Shown here: piece after piece, positions 7,679 to 15,921 of the stretch
Position numbering within the stretch: the stretch's first letter is position 1
How the letters are laid out: every line of letters starts with the position of its first letter
DNA from: Fen-183 sp036504335
Lineage (GTDB): Bacteria; Acidobacteriota; Thermoanaerobaculia; UBA5066
NCBI GenBank assembly: GCA_036504335.1
Contig: DASXVJ010000034.1
Location: 79,225 to 143,224, forward strand
Length of the DNA stretch: 64,000 bases
Reading direction: 5' to 3'
Program-made: the position numbers and the translations under genes
The notes under the pieces: generated by a model
The model's input: the letters and a program-made list of their open reading frames with translations, nothing else
Told to the model about the DNA's origin: nothing
Database searches by the model: none

Positions 7679-7891
7679 TCACGTGAAGCGGCCGGAGCCC
7701 GGCCCGCACGCGCCGCCGCCCCCGCCGCCGTTCGAGCTGGAAGCTCCGGCGGACGCGAAGCGCGAGACGAGCTTCTCGATCTCCTCGCTGCCGCACTCGG
7801 GGCACGTCACCCCGAGGGCGTCGAGGCCGGCGCCGACGAGCTCCTCGAACGTGGCGCCGCACTTCTCGCACGTGAATTCGTAGAGGGGCAT
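7679..7891 (-). CDS. FmdB-family zinc ribbon protein
   Basis: A 70-residue protein starting MPLYEFTCEKCGATFEELV, followed by VTCPECGS. These two CxxC pairs form the single zinc ribbon of the FmdB/putative regulatory protein family. The C-terminal third is a glycine- and serine-rich tail with GGGGGG, typical of the family. Function is not established; a regulatory or metal-handling role is presumed. It follows the P-II-like gene by ten bases within the efflux operon. Confidence 0.9.
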   Translation of the reverse strand: MPLYEFTCEKCGATFEELVGAGLDALGVTCPECGSEEIEKLVSRFASAGASSSNGGGGGGACGPGSGRFT

Positions 7892-7901
7892 GGGCGTCTC
7901 C

Positions 7902-8183
7902 TCAGGCGTCCCAGGACTCGAGGGTCCAGGTGACGACGTGCGGGCGGGTGGAAGCTCCCTCCACTCCCTCGAGAGCGGCACGCAGCTTGGGGACGTCCTC
8001 GTCCGCGACGAAGGACATGATGATCGTGGACGTCTTCGGGAACGCCGCCGAGCCGAGGTGGCGGCCGGAGGCGCCGAAGCCCCGGGCCTCGACCTCCGTG
8101 TAACCGGCGACGCCCGCGCGCTCGAGGGCGACCTCGACCTTCTCGCGGCACTCCGAGCCCGCGAGCACCATGAGCATCTTCAC
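7902..8183 (-). CDS. Small P-II/ACT-like protein linked to RND efflux
   Basis: A 93-residue protein with a predicted ferredoxin-like alpha-beta pattern: MLMVLAGSECREKVEVALERAG, a glycine-rich loop with GFGASGRHLGSA, then STIIMSFVADED and VVTWTLESWD. The fold and the loop resemble nitrogen regulatory P-II-like and DUF3240-type proteins often found downstream of RND permease genes. The GTG start at 8183 overlaps the permease stop (GTGA), so it is translationally coupled to it. A sensor or accessory role in efflux is inferred from the coupling; no ligand can be named. Confidence 0.7.
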   Translation of the reverse strand: MKMLMVLAGSECREKVEVALERAGVAGYTEVEARGFGASGRHLGSAAFPKTSTIIMSFVADEDVPKLRAALEGVEGASTRPHVVTWTLESWDA

Positions 8184-11100
8184 GCTTCTTCCTCCGTGGC
8201 CGGCATTCCGGCCGCCTTGATGTACATGAAGTAGAGGAGCGGGATCACGACGAGAGTGAGGGCTGTGGCGACGACGACGCCCGAGATGAGCGCGACGGCG
8301 AGGCCCTGGAAGATCGGGTCGAGAAGGATGACGCCGCCGCCCGCGACGAGCGCGAGGGCCGTCAGCACGATCGGGCGGAAGCGCACGGCGCCGGCCTTCA
8401 CGACGGCCTCCTCGAGCGGCTCGCCCGCGGCGAGCTCGAGGTTGATGAAGTCCACGAGGAGGATCGAGTTCCTCACGATGATTCCGGCGAGCGCGATGAA
8501 GCCGATCATGGACGTCGCCGTGAAGAACACGCCGAACGCGGCGTGGGCCGGCACGATGCCGATGAGCGTGAGCGGGATTGGCGCCATGATGATGAGCGGC
8601 GTCACGAACGAACGGAACCAGCCCACGACGAGGACGTAGATGAGGACGAGGACGGCCGCGAAGGCGATCCCCATGTCCCGGAAGACTTCCACCGTGACGT
8701 GCCACTCGCCGTCCCACTTGAGGGCGTAGCGGTTCGAGTCGGAGGGCAGCGCCGTGTTGAAGATGTCGAGCGGCTTTCCGTCCGGCCCGCGGAGCGCCTC
8801 GACCTTCTTCTTCATGTCGAGGATGCCGTAGACGGGCGCCTCCGCGACGCCGGCCATCTCGGCGAGGACGTACGTCACGGGCTGCAGGTTCTTGTGGTAG
8901 ACGAACGGAGCCCGCTTGCCCGGGACGACCGTCACGAGCTCGCGGATCGGGACGAGGCGGCCCGTCTGCGAGGGCACGGTCGTCGCGAGAAGGCCCTCGA
9001 GGCCGGAGCGCTGGGCGCGGTCGAGGCGCAGCACGATGGGCACCGCCTCGCGCGCGGTGTCGACGCGCAGGAGGCCCGCGTCCATCCCGTCGAGCGCGAT
9101 CCGGAGCGTCTTCACGAGGAGCTCGGGCGTCACGCCGGAGAGCATCGCCTTCTCCCGGTCGATCGCCAGCTCGATCTTCGGAGAGGCCTCCTCGACGAGC
9201 CAGTCGGTGTCCACGACGCCGGGGGTGGATTCGAAAATGCCGCGGACCTCATGCGCGAGGGCGATCCGCTGCGCCGGGTCTGGCCCGTAGATCTCGGCGA
9301 CCATCGTCGAGAGGACCGGCGGGCCGGGCGGAACCTCCGTGACCTTCACGTTCGCGCCCAGACGCCTGCCGGCCTCGGAGATCCGGTTGCGGATTTCCTT
9401 GGCGATCGTGTGGCTGTCCTTCCTGCGGTCCTCCTTGTGCGCGAGGTTCACCTGCATGTCCGCGACGAGCGGGCCCGAGCGCAGGAAGTAGTGGCGCACG
9501 AGGCCGTTGAAGTTGAACGGGGCCGACGTTCCCGCGTAGACCTGCACGTCCGCGACCTCGGGCTGGGCCCTCACGAGCGTCGCGAGCGTGCGTGCCGCCG
9601 CGGCGGTGGCCTCGAGAGTCGTGCCCTCGGGCATGTCGAGGACGACCTGCAGCTCGCTCTTGTTGTCGTACGGCAGCATCTTGACCTTCGCCGCGCGGAC
9701 GAGGAAGAGGCCGCAGGACAGGAGGAGCAGGACGACGACGCTGCCGAGAAGCGTCCAGCGTCGCGCAGCGCTCGTCAGGAGCGGCGTGAACAGCTTCCGG
9801 TAGAAGCGGAGCAGGCGGTCCTCGGGCTTCGCGTCGGCGCCGGCCTCGAAGTGCTCTTCTCCCCGGAGGTGCTCCTCGGCGAACTTCCGGAAGAGGCGGA
9901 ACGTGAGCCACGGCGAGACGACGAACGCGACGAGGAGCGAGAAGACCATCGCGGCGGAGGCGTTGACGGGGATCGGGCGCATGTACGGGCCCATGAGACC
10001 CGACACGAACGCGAGCGGGAGGAGCGCCGCGACGACCGCGAACGTGGCGAGGATCGTCGGGTTGCCGACCTCGTCGACCGCGTAGACGGTCGTGAGGCGC
10101 GGCTCGCCCCAGCCCAGCTCGTAGTGGCGGTGGACGTTCTCGACGACGACGATCGCGTCGTCCACGAGAATGCCGATCGCGAAGATGAGCGCGAAGAGCG
10201 TGACGCGGTTCAGCGTGTACCCGAAGAGGAACGACGCGAAGAGCGTGAGCGCGAGCGTCGCGGGGACCGCGACGAGGACGACGACCGCCTCGCGGCGCCC
10301 GAGGAAGAGCGCCATGAGAAGGACGACCGAGAACGTCGCGAGACCGACGTGGAAGATGAGCTCCCCCGACTTCTCGTCGGCCGTCTTGCCGTAGTCGCGC
10401 GTCTTGGTGACGGTCACGTTCGACGGGACCACGGGGCCCTTCAGTCCCTCGAGGCGGACGTCGAGGTCCTTCACGAGGTCGACGGCGTTCGTGCCGGGCT
10501 TCTTCGCGACCGCGAGGGTCACGGCGGGGGCGTCGTCGCCCGCCTTCGTGAGCATCCACGCGTACTGCGACGGCTCCTCGGGCCCGTCGGACACGGACGC
10601 GACGTCCTTGAGCCAGACCGGCTTGCCGTTCGCGACGCCGATCACGGCCGTGCCGACGTCCTCGGCGCGGCGGAAGAGCGAGCCGACCTCGACGGGGACC
10701 TCGGCGTTGCCGGAGGTCGTGCTTCCCGCGGGGAGGCGCCAGTTGAGGCCGGAGAGGGCGCCGTACGCCTGGACGAGCGAGACGCCGTAGGACGCGAGGC
10801 GGTCGCGGTCGAACCGCACGTTCACGACGCGCCGCTGGCCGCCGATCACGGTCACCTGCGCGACGCGCGGGTGCCGCGTGAAGTCGGCCTTCACCTCGTC
10901 GGCGATCTGCCGGAGCTGCATCGGCGAGGCGTCCTTCGAGAAGAGCGTGTACGCCGCGACGGGGACGTCGTCGATCCCGCGCGGGGCGACGACGGGCGGC
11001 AGCGCGCCCGGCGGGAGCGCGGGCGCGAGCTCGGCGATCTTCGCGTGAACGCGGACGACGGCCTGGTCGGGATCCGTCCCGACCATGAACCGCACGATCA

Positions 11101-11449
11101 CGATGCCGCCCGAGGGCTGCGAGGTCGAGTAGACGAAGTCGACGTTCGGGATCTGGTAGAGCGCCTTCTCGACGGGCGAGACGACGCGCCGCTCGACCTC
11201 TTCGGCCGTTGCGCCCGGGAGCGCGACGAAGACGTCGATCATCGGGACTTTGATCTGGGGCTCCTCCTCGCGCGGCGTGATGAGAAGCGCGAACGCCCCG
11301 AGGAGGAGCGACGCGACGACGAGGAGGGGCGTGAGCTTCGACTCGAGGAACGCCTTCGCGATCCGGCCCGAGGCGCCGAGCGGCCGGCGCGTCATCTTCC
11401 GGCGGAGGATCTCGCGGGCGGTGGGCCCGCCGGGAACGGGCTCGCTCAC
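8180..11449 (-). CDS. RND efflux transporter permease
   Basis: A 1089-residue inner membrane pump of the resistance-nodulation-division family with the usual twelve-helix, two-porter-loop layout. After the first helix comes EEEPQIKVPMIDVFVALPGATAEEVERRV-type porter sequence. The proton relay helix reads GILVDDAIVVVENVHRHYE with the two aspartates of drug-type RND pumps. The C-terminal half repeats the pattern with GIIVRNSILLVDFINLE. It overlaps the adaptor gene upstream and the P-II-like gene downstream by four bases each, so all are made together. Substrate is unknown: the double Asp favours organic compounds over Cu/Ag, but nearby metalloid genes leave this open. Confidence 0.93.
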   Translation of the reverse strand: MSEPVPGGPTAREILRRKMTRRPLGASGRIAKAFLESKLTPLLVVASLLLGAFALLITPREEEPQIKVPMIDVFVALPGATAEEVERRVVSPVEKALYQIPNVDFVYSTSQPSGGIVIVRFMVGTDPDQAVVRVHAKIAELAPALPPGALPPVVAPRGIDDVPVAAYTLFSKDASPMQLRQIADEVKADFTRHPRVAQVTVIGGQRRVVNVRFDRDRLASYGVSLVQAYGALSGLNWRLPAGSTTSGNAEVPVEVGSLFRRAEDVGTAVIGVANGKPVWLKDVASVSDGPEEPSQYAWMLTKAGDDAPAVTLAVAKKPGTNAVDLVKDLDVRLEGLKGPVVPSNVTVTKTRDYGKTADEKSGELIFHVGLATFSVVLLMALFLGRREAVVVLVAVPATLALTLFASFLFGYTLNRVTLFALIFAIGILVDDAIVVVENVHRHYELGWGEPRLTTVYAVDEVGNPTILATFAVVAALLPLAFVSGLMGPYMRPIPVNASAAMVFSLLVAFVVSPWLTFRLFRKFAEEHLRGEEHFEAGADAKPEDRLLRFYRKLFTPLLTSAARRWTLLGSVVVLLLLSCGLFLVRAAKVKMLPYDNKSELQVVLDMPEGTTLEATAAAARTLATLVRAQPEVADVQVYAGTSAPFNFNGLVRHYFLRSGPLVADMQVNLAHKEDRRKDSHTIAKEIRNRISEAGRRLGANVKVTEVPPGPPVLSTMVAEIYGPDPAQRIALAHEVRGIFESTPGVVDTDWLVEEASPKIELAIDREKAMLSGVTPELLVKTLRIALDGMDAGLLRVDTAREAVPIVLRLDRAQRSGLEGLLATTVPSQTGRLVPIRELVTVVPGKRAPFVYHKNLQPVTYVLAEMAGVAEAPVYGILDMKKKVEALRGPDGKPLDIFNTALPSDSNRYALKWDGEWHVTVEVFRDMGIAFAAVLVLIYVLVVGWFRSFVTPLIIMAPIPLTLIGIVPAHAAFGVFFTATSMIGFIALAGIIVRNSILLVDFINLELAAGEPLEEAVVKAGAVRFRPIVLTALALVAGGGVILLDPIFQGLAVALISGVVVATALTLVVIPLLYFMYIKAAGMPATEEEA

Positions 11450-12597
11450 CGGGCGTTTTCCTTCGCGACGACCGGCGCGCCGTCGGCCGGCGGGGCCGAG
11501 AGGCCGACGAGGACGGTCTCGCCGCCCGCCAGGCCCGAGAGGATCTCGACCTTGCCGCCGGAGACGGCGCCCGTCGTGACGGCCCGGGTGCGCGCCTTGC
11601 CGGCCTCGTCCCTGACGGCGACGAGCGTGACGCCGCCGCTCGTGAGGACGGCGCCCTCGGGGACGAGAACGGTCGCGCGGGGCGCGGCGTCGAGCGTCGC
11701 GCGGCCGGTGAGGCCGGTCGCGACCGGCGCGCCCGCCAGCTCCAGCGTCGCCGTGTACGTGTGGCTCGCCGGGTCCGCGCCCGGGGACATCTCGACGACG
11801 GTGCCCGTGAGCTCGGTGGCGACGCCGTCGATCTTCACGGAAAGCTTCCTTCCGGTCGAGAGGCCGGAGGCCGCGACCGTGCCCGCCGGAACCTGCACGA
11901 CGAGTCGGCGGCCCGTCGCGGATTCGACCGTGACGAGCGGGCGGCCCGGGGCCGCGAGGTCGCCGGCCTCGACGAGGCGCGCCGCCACGCGGCCCGCGAA
12001 CGGCGCCGTCACGCGGGATTCCTTTGCGACGGAGGAGGCGGCTTCGACCGCGCCTTCGCCCTGCTGGACGGCGCCTTTCGCCTGCTCGTACTGCATGCGG
12101 GCCATGTCGAGCTCGAGGGCCGAGGCCGAGCCGGAGGCCGCGAGGGCCTTGTAGCGCTCGTAGTTGCGCTCGGCGAGGGAGAGCGCCGCGCGCGCCTGGG
12201 CGAGAGCGCCTCCGGCCTGGGCGACCTGCCCGCTCGCGGTGGCGGCATCGATCTCGACGAGGACGTCGCCGGCGGCGACGGACTGACCGACGCGCGCGGG
12301 GACGGCGACGACGTTCGCCATCACGCGGCTGGACACGGCGGCAGAGCGGTCGGCGGTGACCGTGCCGTAGAGAGCGACGCGATCGGGGAGACTTGCCCGC
12401 TCGACCAATGCCGTCGCAGCGGAGACGGGGGAGGGAGATGAAGATTTCTTAGAAGGGTCATGGGAGGCGCCGCAGCCCGCAAGGACCGCTGCGGCGACCC
12501 CCGCCGCGAGCAGCCCGCAAACCACTTTCAAAGAAATTCCGAATCCGAATCCCCGTCCGAATCCGAATCCGAAACCAAGCGCTTTTTCGATCTTCAC
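11446..12597 (-). CDS. RND efflux periplasmic adaptor lipoprotein
   Basis: A 383-residue membrane fusion protein. The N-terminal signal ends in VLAGC, a lipoprotein box, after which come a short Ser/Lys linker, the beta-barrel and lipoyl halves (VPARVGQSVAAGDVLVEID) and a helical hairpin rich in Ala and Gln between about residues 120 and 190. The n-region is odd: GFGFGFGRGFGFG, coded by a tandem CCGAAT repeat. It bridges the RND pump to the TolC-like channel. Both junctions with neighbours are four-base overlaps. The family assignment is firm, the cargo unknown. Confidence 0.92.
   Translation of the reverse strand: MKIEKALGFGFGFGRGFGFGISLKVVCGLLAAGVAAAVLAGCGASHDPSKKSSSPSPVSAATALVERASLPDRVALYGTVTADRSAAVSSRVMANVVAVPARVGQSVAAGDVLVEIDAATASGQVAQAGGALAQARAALSLAERNYERYKALAASGSASALELDMARMQYEQAKGAVQQGEGAVEAASSVAKESRVTAPFAGRVAARLVEAGDLAAPGRPLVTVESATGRRLVVQVPAGTVAASGLSTGRKLSVKIDGVATELTGTVVEMSPGADPASHTYTATLELAGAPVATGLTGRATLDAAPRATVLVPEGAVLTSGGVTLVAVRDEAGKARTRAVTTGAVSGGKVEILSGLAGGETVLVGLSAPPADGAPVVAKENAR
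12440..12456 (-). repeat. Dispersed AT-rich motif copy (adaptor linker)
   Basis: GAAGATTTCTTAGAAGG on the plus strand, inside the lipoprotein linker of the RND adaptor. The first 15 bases are identical to the copy at 19801. Confidence 0.5.
12539..12575 (-). repeat. Tandem CCGAAT hexamer repeat in the adaptor signal peptide
   Basis: Five near-perfect copies of CCGAAT (plus strand) in two blocks, separated by CCCCGT, encode alternating Gly-Phe in the signal peptide of the RND adaptor. Six-base units keep the frame, so copy-number change would only lengthen or shorten the n-region. Confidence 0.75.
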
Positions 12598-13976
12598 TCC
12601 GTTCCTCCGTTCAGAACGCTCTCGGGGCGGCGCCCCGCCTTGACGGCGAGCTTCAGCGCCGCCGTGTGCGCGTCGGCGCGGGCGACGAGCTCGCGCGTCT
12701 CCGCCTCGCGGCGAGCCGTGGTGACGTCCAGGAGATCGAGCGTCTTCACGACGCCCGCCCGGTACCTTTCGTTCGTGATGCGCTCGGCCTCGCGGGCCGA
12801 TTCGAGCGCCTTCTTCGCGGTCTCGTGCCGGGCCTGCGCGGTCTGCGCCTCTTCATAGGCCTGGCGCACCTCGAGGCGCACGCCTTCGGCGAACCGGGTG
12901 ACGTCCTCGCGGCCCGCGCGCGCGTCCTCGCGCGCCGCGATCACGGCTGCGCGGTCGGAGCCGCCCGCGAACACGTTCCAGGTCGCGACGGCCATGATCG
13001 AGCCGGACGTGCCCGTCGAGCCGAACGGCTTGTCGCCGTAGAGCTCGCCCTTGGCGACGAGCGCGAGCTTCGGCCATACGGGCGCCTTCTTCACTTTCTC
13101 CTCGAGCTCTCCGGCCGCGAGGAGATGGCGGGCCGAGCCGAGATCCGAGCGCTCGGCGGCGGTTGCGAGCCAGCCGTCCACGGGTGTCGCGACGGCGCGC
13201 GGGTCGGGCAGGGGAGCGAGGGTCCACGAGGAACCGCCGGCGGCGCCGAGCCGGAACGCGAGGTTCGCGTTCGCGATGCGCACGCGGCCGTCGGCCTCCG
13301 TCACGAGGTCGTCCATCTTGGAGAGCTCGACCTCGGCTCTCAGCAGCTCCGAGCGGACGAGCATGCCCTGGGCGGCGTAGTCGCCGGCGAGCTTGACGTG
13401 CGCGGCGACCGTGTCGCGCGACTTGTGGAGGAGGGCCGCGTATTCCTCGGCCTGGGCGACCATGACGTACGCCTCGGCGGCCGCGAGGGCGGCGTTGTCG
13501 GCCACCCACGTGGAGGTGCCCGAGGCCGCTTCGGCCGCGAGCTTCGCCTGGTCGATCCGGCCCGAGAGCTCCCCGCCCGTGAAGAGGGGGAGGACGATCT
13601 CGGCGCGCGTGATGCCCGTGTTGAGGGGCGAGGCGTCGTTCGGGTTCGAGGCGACGAACTCCGGGAACGAGAAGACGCCCTGGTTGAGCTTGAGGGCGAA
13701 GACCTCGGCCGGGTTGTTCGTGCGCATCCAGAGCGCGGTCAGGTTCAGGGTCGGCCAGCGGAACCCCTTCGCCTGCGAGGCGCGCGCCTCGGCCGCGCCC
13801 GCGCGGGCCTGGGCGGCGACGACCTCCCGTGCGCCCTCCCGGGCCTTCTGCATGGCGCCGGCGAGCGTGAGGGGCGGAGCGGACCCGGCCGCCGTCTCGG
13901 ACCGGGCGAGGGAGGGCGCCAGGAGGGCGGCCGCAAGGAGGAAGACCCGGGCGGCCACGGGGGGCTTGTCATTCAT
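12594..13976 (-). CDS. TolC-family outer membrane efflux protein
   Basis: A 460-residue outer membrane factor. It starts with a Sec signal (ARVFLLAAALLAPSLARS), then shows the two-fold repeated helical pattern of TolC/OMF proteins. Typical stretches include AEAYVMVAQAEEYAALL and, in the second half, LEVRQAYEEAQTAQARHETAKKAL-type coiled coil with YRAGVVKTLDLLD. It is the first gene of the efflux operon and overlaps the adaptor start by four bases. With the adaptor and RND permease it would form a complete tripartite pump across both membranes. Confidence 0.93.
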   Translation of the reverse strand: MNDKPPVAARVFLLAAALLAPSLARSETAAGSAPPLTLAGAMQKAREGAREVVAAQARAGAAEARASQAKGFRWPTLNLTALWMRTNNPAEVFALKLNQGVFSFPEFVASNPNDASPLNTGITRAEIVLPLFTGGELSGRIDQAKLAAEAASGTSTWVADNAALAAAEAYVMVAQAEEYAALLHKSRDTVAAHVKLAGDYAAQGMLVRSELLRAEVELSKMDDLVTEADGRVRIANANLAFRLGAAGGSSWTLAPLPDPRAVATPVDGWLATAAERSDLGSARHLLAAGELEEKVKKAPVWPKLALVAKGELYGDKPFGSTGTSGSIMAVATWNVFAGGSDRAAVIAAREDARAGREDVTRFAEGVRLEVRQAYEEAQTAQARHETAKKALESAREAERITNERYRAGVVKTLDLLDVTTARREAETRELVARADAHTAALKLAVKAGRRPESVLNGGTE

Positions 13977-14047
13977 AGAATTCTCTTATATAACTATATA
14001 GCGATTGAAGTCAACCGGCCGGGACGCCGGAAAACAAGGAGAACACG
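13977..14047. promoter_or_regulatory. Divergent promoter region between efflux and DUF2892-OsmC operons
   Basis: This gap is AT-rich (TAGAATTCTCTTATATAACT followed by ATATAGCGATTGAAG) between two GC-rich genes. It must drive the minus-strand TolC operon and the plus-strand DUF2892-OsmC pair, with GGAGAACACG as the ribosome site for the latter. A perfect CTATATAG lies in the middle. ArsR-type regulation is possible but unproven. Confidence 0.5.
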
Positions 14048-14281
14048 ATGACCATCAACGACGCCCTCCGCGGACTCGGCGGTTTCTTCACCCTGGCCTC
14101 CGTCGCCCTCGGATACTGGGTTCACCCCGGCTTCTTCCTGTTCACGGCCTTCGTGGGGGCGAACCTGCTCCAGAGCGCCTTTACGAAGACCTGCCCGATG
14201 GTCCCGATCCTGAAAAAGGTAGGGCTCAGGGACGCCGTGGACCAGCCAAAAGCGTCCTGCTGCGCCGAGAAGGCCGCATGA
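14048..14281 (+). CDS. DUF2892-like small membrane protein
   Basis: A 77-residue membrane protein with two hydrophobic segments (GGFFTLASVALGYWV and FFLFTAFVGANLLQSAF). These are followed by TKTCPMVPILKKVGL, the cysteine-containing motif of DUF2892 proteins that often accompany rhodaneses, and by a C-terminal SCCAEKAA with two adjacent cysteines. The vicinal Cys-Cys could bind metalloid or carry sulfane sulfur. The gene overlaps the OsmC-type gene by four bases, so the pair is coupled. A role in thiol or reactive-sulfur protection is inferred from both partners. Confidence 0.8.
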   Translation: MTINDALRGLGGFFTLASVALGYWVHPGFFLFTAFVGANLLQSAFTKTCPMVPILKKVGLRDAVDQPKASCCAEKAA

Positions 14282-14664
14282 GATACGACGTGGCTTTCCC
14301 GGGCGGCGCCGCCGTGGAGGCGTCCGCCAAGGGTCACACGATCCGCACGGACCAGCCCGCACCCTTCGGCGCGGACTCGACCCCGGCGCCCTTCGACCTC
14401 TTCATCGCGTCGATCGCGACGTGCATGGGCTACTACGCCCTGCGCTTCTGCCAGGAGCGCGGAATCCCGACGGAAGGCCTCGGGCTCTCGGTCGAGACCG
14501 TCAAGGATTCGGAGAAGAAACGTCTCTCGACGATCAAGGCGGCCCTCGCCGTGCCTTCGGGGTTTCCGGACAAGTACCGCGAGGCGATTCGGAGAGCTGT
14601 CGACCAGTGCGCCGTCAAGAAGCACATGATCGAGCCGCCGGCCTTCGAGCTGACGGTGAACTGA
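14278..14664 (+). CDS. OsmC-family thiol peroxidase-like protein
   Basis: A 128-residue OsmC/Ohr superfamily protein. The two cysteines expected of the family are present: Cys49 in FIASIATCMGYYAL and another near residue 112 in VDQCAVKKH. The central helix around the first Cys and the PFDLFIAS motif match the YhfA-like branch, which lacks a strong Ohr signature. OsmC proteins reduce organic hydroperoxides or act on reactive sulfur. It starts with ATG at 14278, coupled to the DUF2892 gene. It converges on the acyltransferase gene with ten bases between. Confidence 0.87.
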   Translation: MRYDVAFPGGAAVEASAKGHTIRTDQPAPFGADSTPAPFDLFIASIATCMGYYALRFCQERGIPTEGLGLSVETVKDSEKKRLSTIKAALAVPSGFPDKYREAIRRAVDQCAVKKHMIEPPAFELTVN

Positions 14665-14674
14665 GGGAACCGGC

Positions 14675-15382
14675 TCAGGCGGGGTCGGCGATGATCGCGG
14701 AGAGGCGTTCGACGACCGCCGCGCCGGCTTCCTTGTCGTAGGGAGCGGCGTAGAACGCGTCGAGGTCCATCGGGGGATGGAGCGTCAGGTGGCATTTCCG
14801 GAGGAACTTGCCGGGGAGCTGCTTGTGAAGGAGCAGCTCGCGGAAGCCGTCCACGCGCACGGGCACGGCGACCGCCTTCGTCCGGTGGAGGAGCTGGGCG
14901 ACGCCGGGTCTCAGCGGCGCGCCTTTCTGGGTCGTCCCCGCGGGGAAGTGCAGGAGCCAGCCGGTCGCGATCGCTTCCTCGATCTTCGCGATGCCGTCGA
15001 AGTCGACGGAGCGCTTCACGTCCTTCCCGCCCTCGCGGAAGCTGCGGCGGAACGTCACGCCGCCGGCCTTCGTGAAGAGCTGGGTCACGAGGTTCTTCTG
15101 CATCGTCTCGGTCGCGGCGGAGAAGCGCGTGAACGGGTCCTCGAGGGGCAGGGCGTGCTTCACGTACACGAGGTCGAAGAACGCGAACGCCTCCATGAAG
15201 TACGTCTGGTGGTTGGACAGGAAGACGACGTTCTTCCGCGGGAGCGTGTCGAGAATCGCGTCGCCGGTCGCGTGGACGCGGTTCAGGAGGCGGAAGTAGG
15301 GCAGCGTGAACCCGAACGCCGCGCTCGTGATGATGCCGCGGCGGAGCCAGCGGTCGAAAAACGACAGTTCCAGCGAAGGCAT
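14675..15382 (-). CDS. PlsC-like lysophospholipid acyltransferase
   Basis: A 235-residue 1-acyl-glycerol-3-phosphate acyltransferase-like protein. The acceptor motif reads FLSNHQTYFMEAF, and the later LLHFPAGTTQKGA corresponds to the FPEGT-type block. The catalytic motif is unusual: the acid falls one residue later than in HX4D and is Glu, so the spacing is H-x5-E. The ATG at 15382 follows an AT-rich start region (GTTTACGCGATTGTAAGG on the plus strand). It probably acylates a glycerolipid at the inner membrane, but the changed active site leaves some doubt. Confidence 0.75.
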   Translation of the reverse strand: MPSLELSFFDRWLRRGIITSAAFGFTLPYFRLLNRVHATGDAILDTLPRKNVVFLSNHQTYFMEAFAFFDLVYVKHALPLEDPFTRFSAATETMQKNLVTQLFTKAGGVTFRRSFREGGKDVKRSVDFDGIAKIEEAIATGWLLHFPAGTTQKGAPLRPGVAQLLHRTKAVAVPVRVDGFRELLLHKQLPGKFLRKCHLTLHPPMDLDAFYAAPYDKEAGAAVVERLSAIIADPA

Positions 15383-15411
15383 GTTTACGCGATTGTAAGG
15401 GGAGGCCGGAC

Positions 15412-15921
15412 TCAGGCGCCGGAGGCGATTTCGATCCCCCAGACGACCATGTCCGTCGCCTTCGGGGCATGCCCGAGCCGGCGAAGCATCGAGGAGATCT
15501 GGCCCCGGTGGTACGTCTGGTGGTTCACCACGTGCCGGACGACCACCCAGAAGGGCGCGGTCTTCGCCTCGCCCTTGAGATTCTTCCACGTGAAGGGTCC
15601 CGAGAGGCGCGAGGCGTCGTACGTCGGGAGCAGCCTGGCGTGCTTCTCCTGCGCCGCGAGGAGGACGCGGACGGCGTCGTCGAGCGTGGGCAGGTCGTGA
15701 ATCGTCGGCAGGCGCGTGGCGTCGTTCCCGGCGAAGCGCTCGGCCCACGCGTCCGTCGCGCCCGCGATGTGGACGAACGTGGCCCTGAGCGACGGCCAGC
15801 CGCCGCCCTGCTCCTTCTCGTAGTCGTGCTCCGGAATGGTGCGGAGGGCCTCGATGACGCGCGCGTTCGCCCAGGCGTTGAACGTGTAGAGGGAGGCGAG
15901 GTCGTCCGCGGGGAAGGTCAT
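15412..15921 (-). CDS. DinB-family protein
   Basis: A 169-residue four-helix-bundle protein of the DinB/YfiT superfamily. The metal-binding histidines are visible in TFVHIAGATDAW and in HVVNHQTYHRGQI, the latter being the family hallmark near the C-terminus. Members are metal-dependent transferases or damage-inducible proteins, and many use bacillithiol, mycothiol or glutathione; the reaction here is not known. The start overlaps the stop of the fumarylacetoacetase-like gene (ATGA), so the two are coupled, perhaps in a thiol-dependent detoxification or aromatic pathway. Confidence 0.85.
   Translation of the reverse strand: MTFPADDLASLYTFNAWANARVIEALRTIPEHDYEKEQGGGWPSLRATFVHIAGATDAWAERFAGNDATRLPTIHDLPTLDDAVRVLLAAQEKHARLLPTYDASRLSGPFTWKNLKGEAKTAPFWVVVRHVVNHQTYHRGQISSMLRRLGHAPKATDMVVWGIEIASGA

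Noticed and set aside
7902..8717. Longer upstream extension of the P-II-like gene through the 3-prime part of the RND permease
   Set aside because: The extension lies in a shifted frame of the permease gene and is Arg-rich; the GTG at 8183 with GTGA overlap gives a compact domain.
8543..12154. Very long open frame on the plus strand opposite the RND pump and adaptor genes
   Set aside because: Arg/Asp/Glu-rich low-complexity translation with no domain, mirroring codon positions of the real minus-strand genes; a by-product of high GC.
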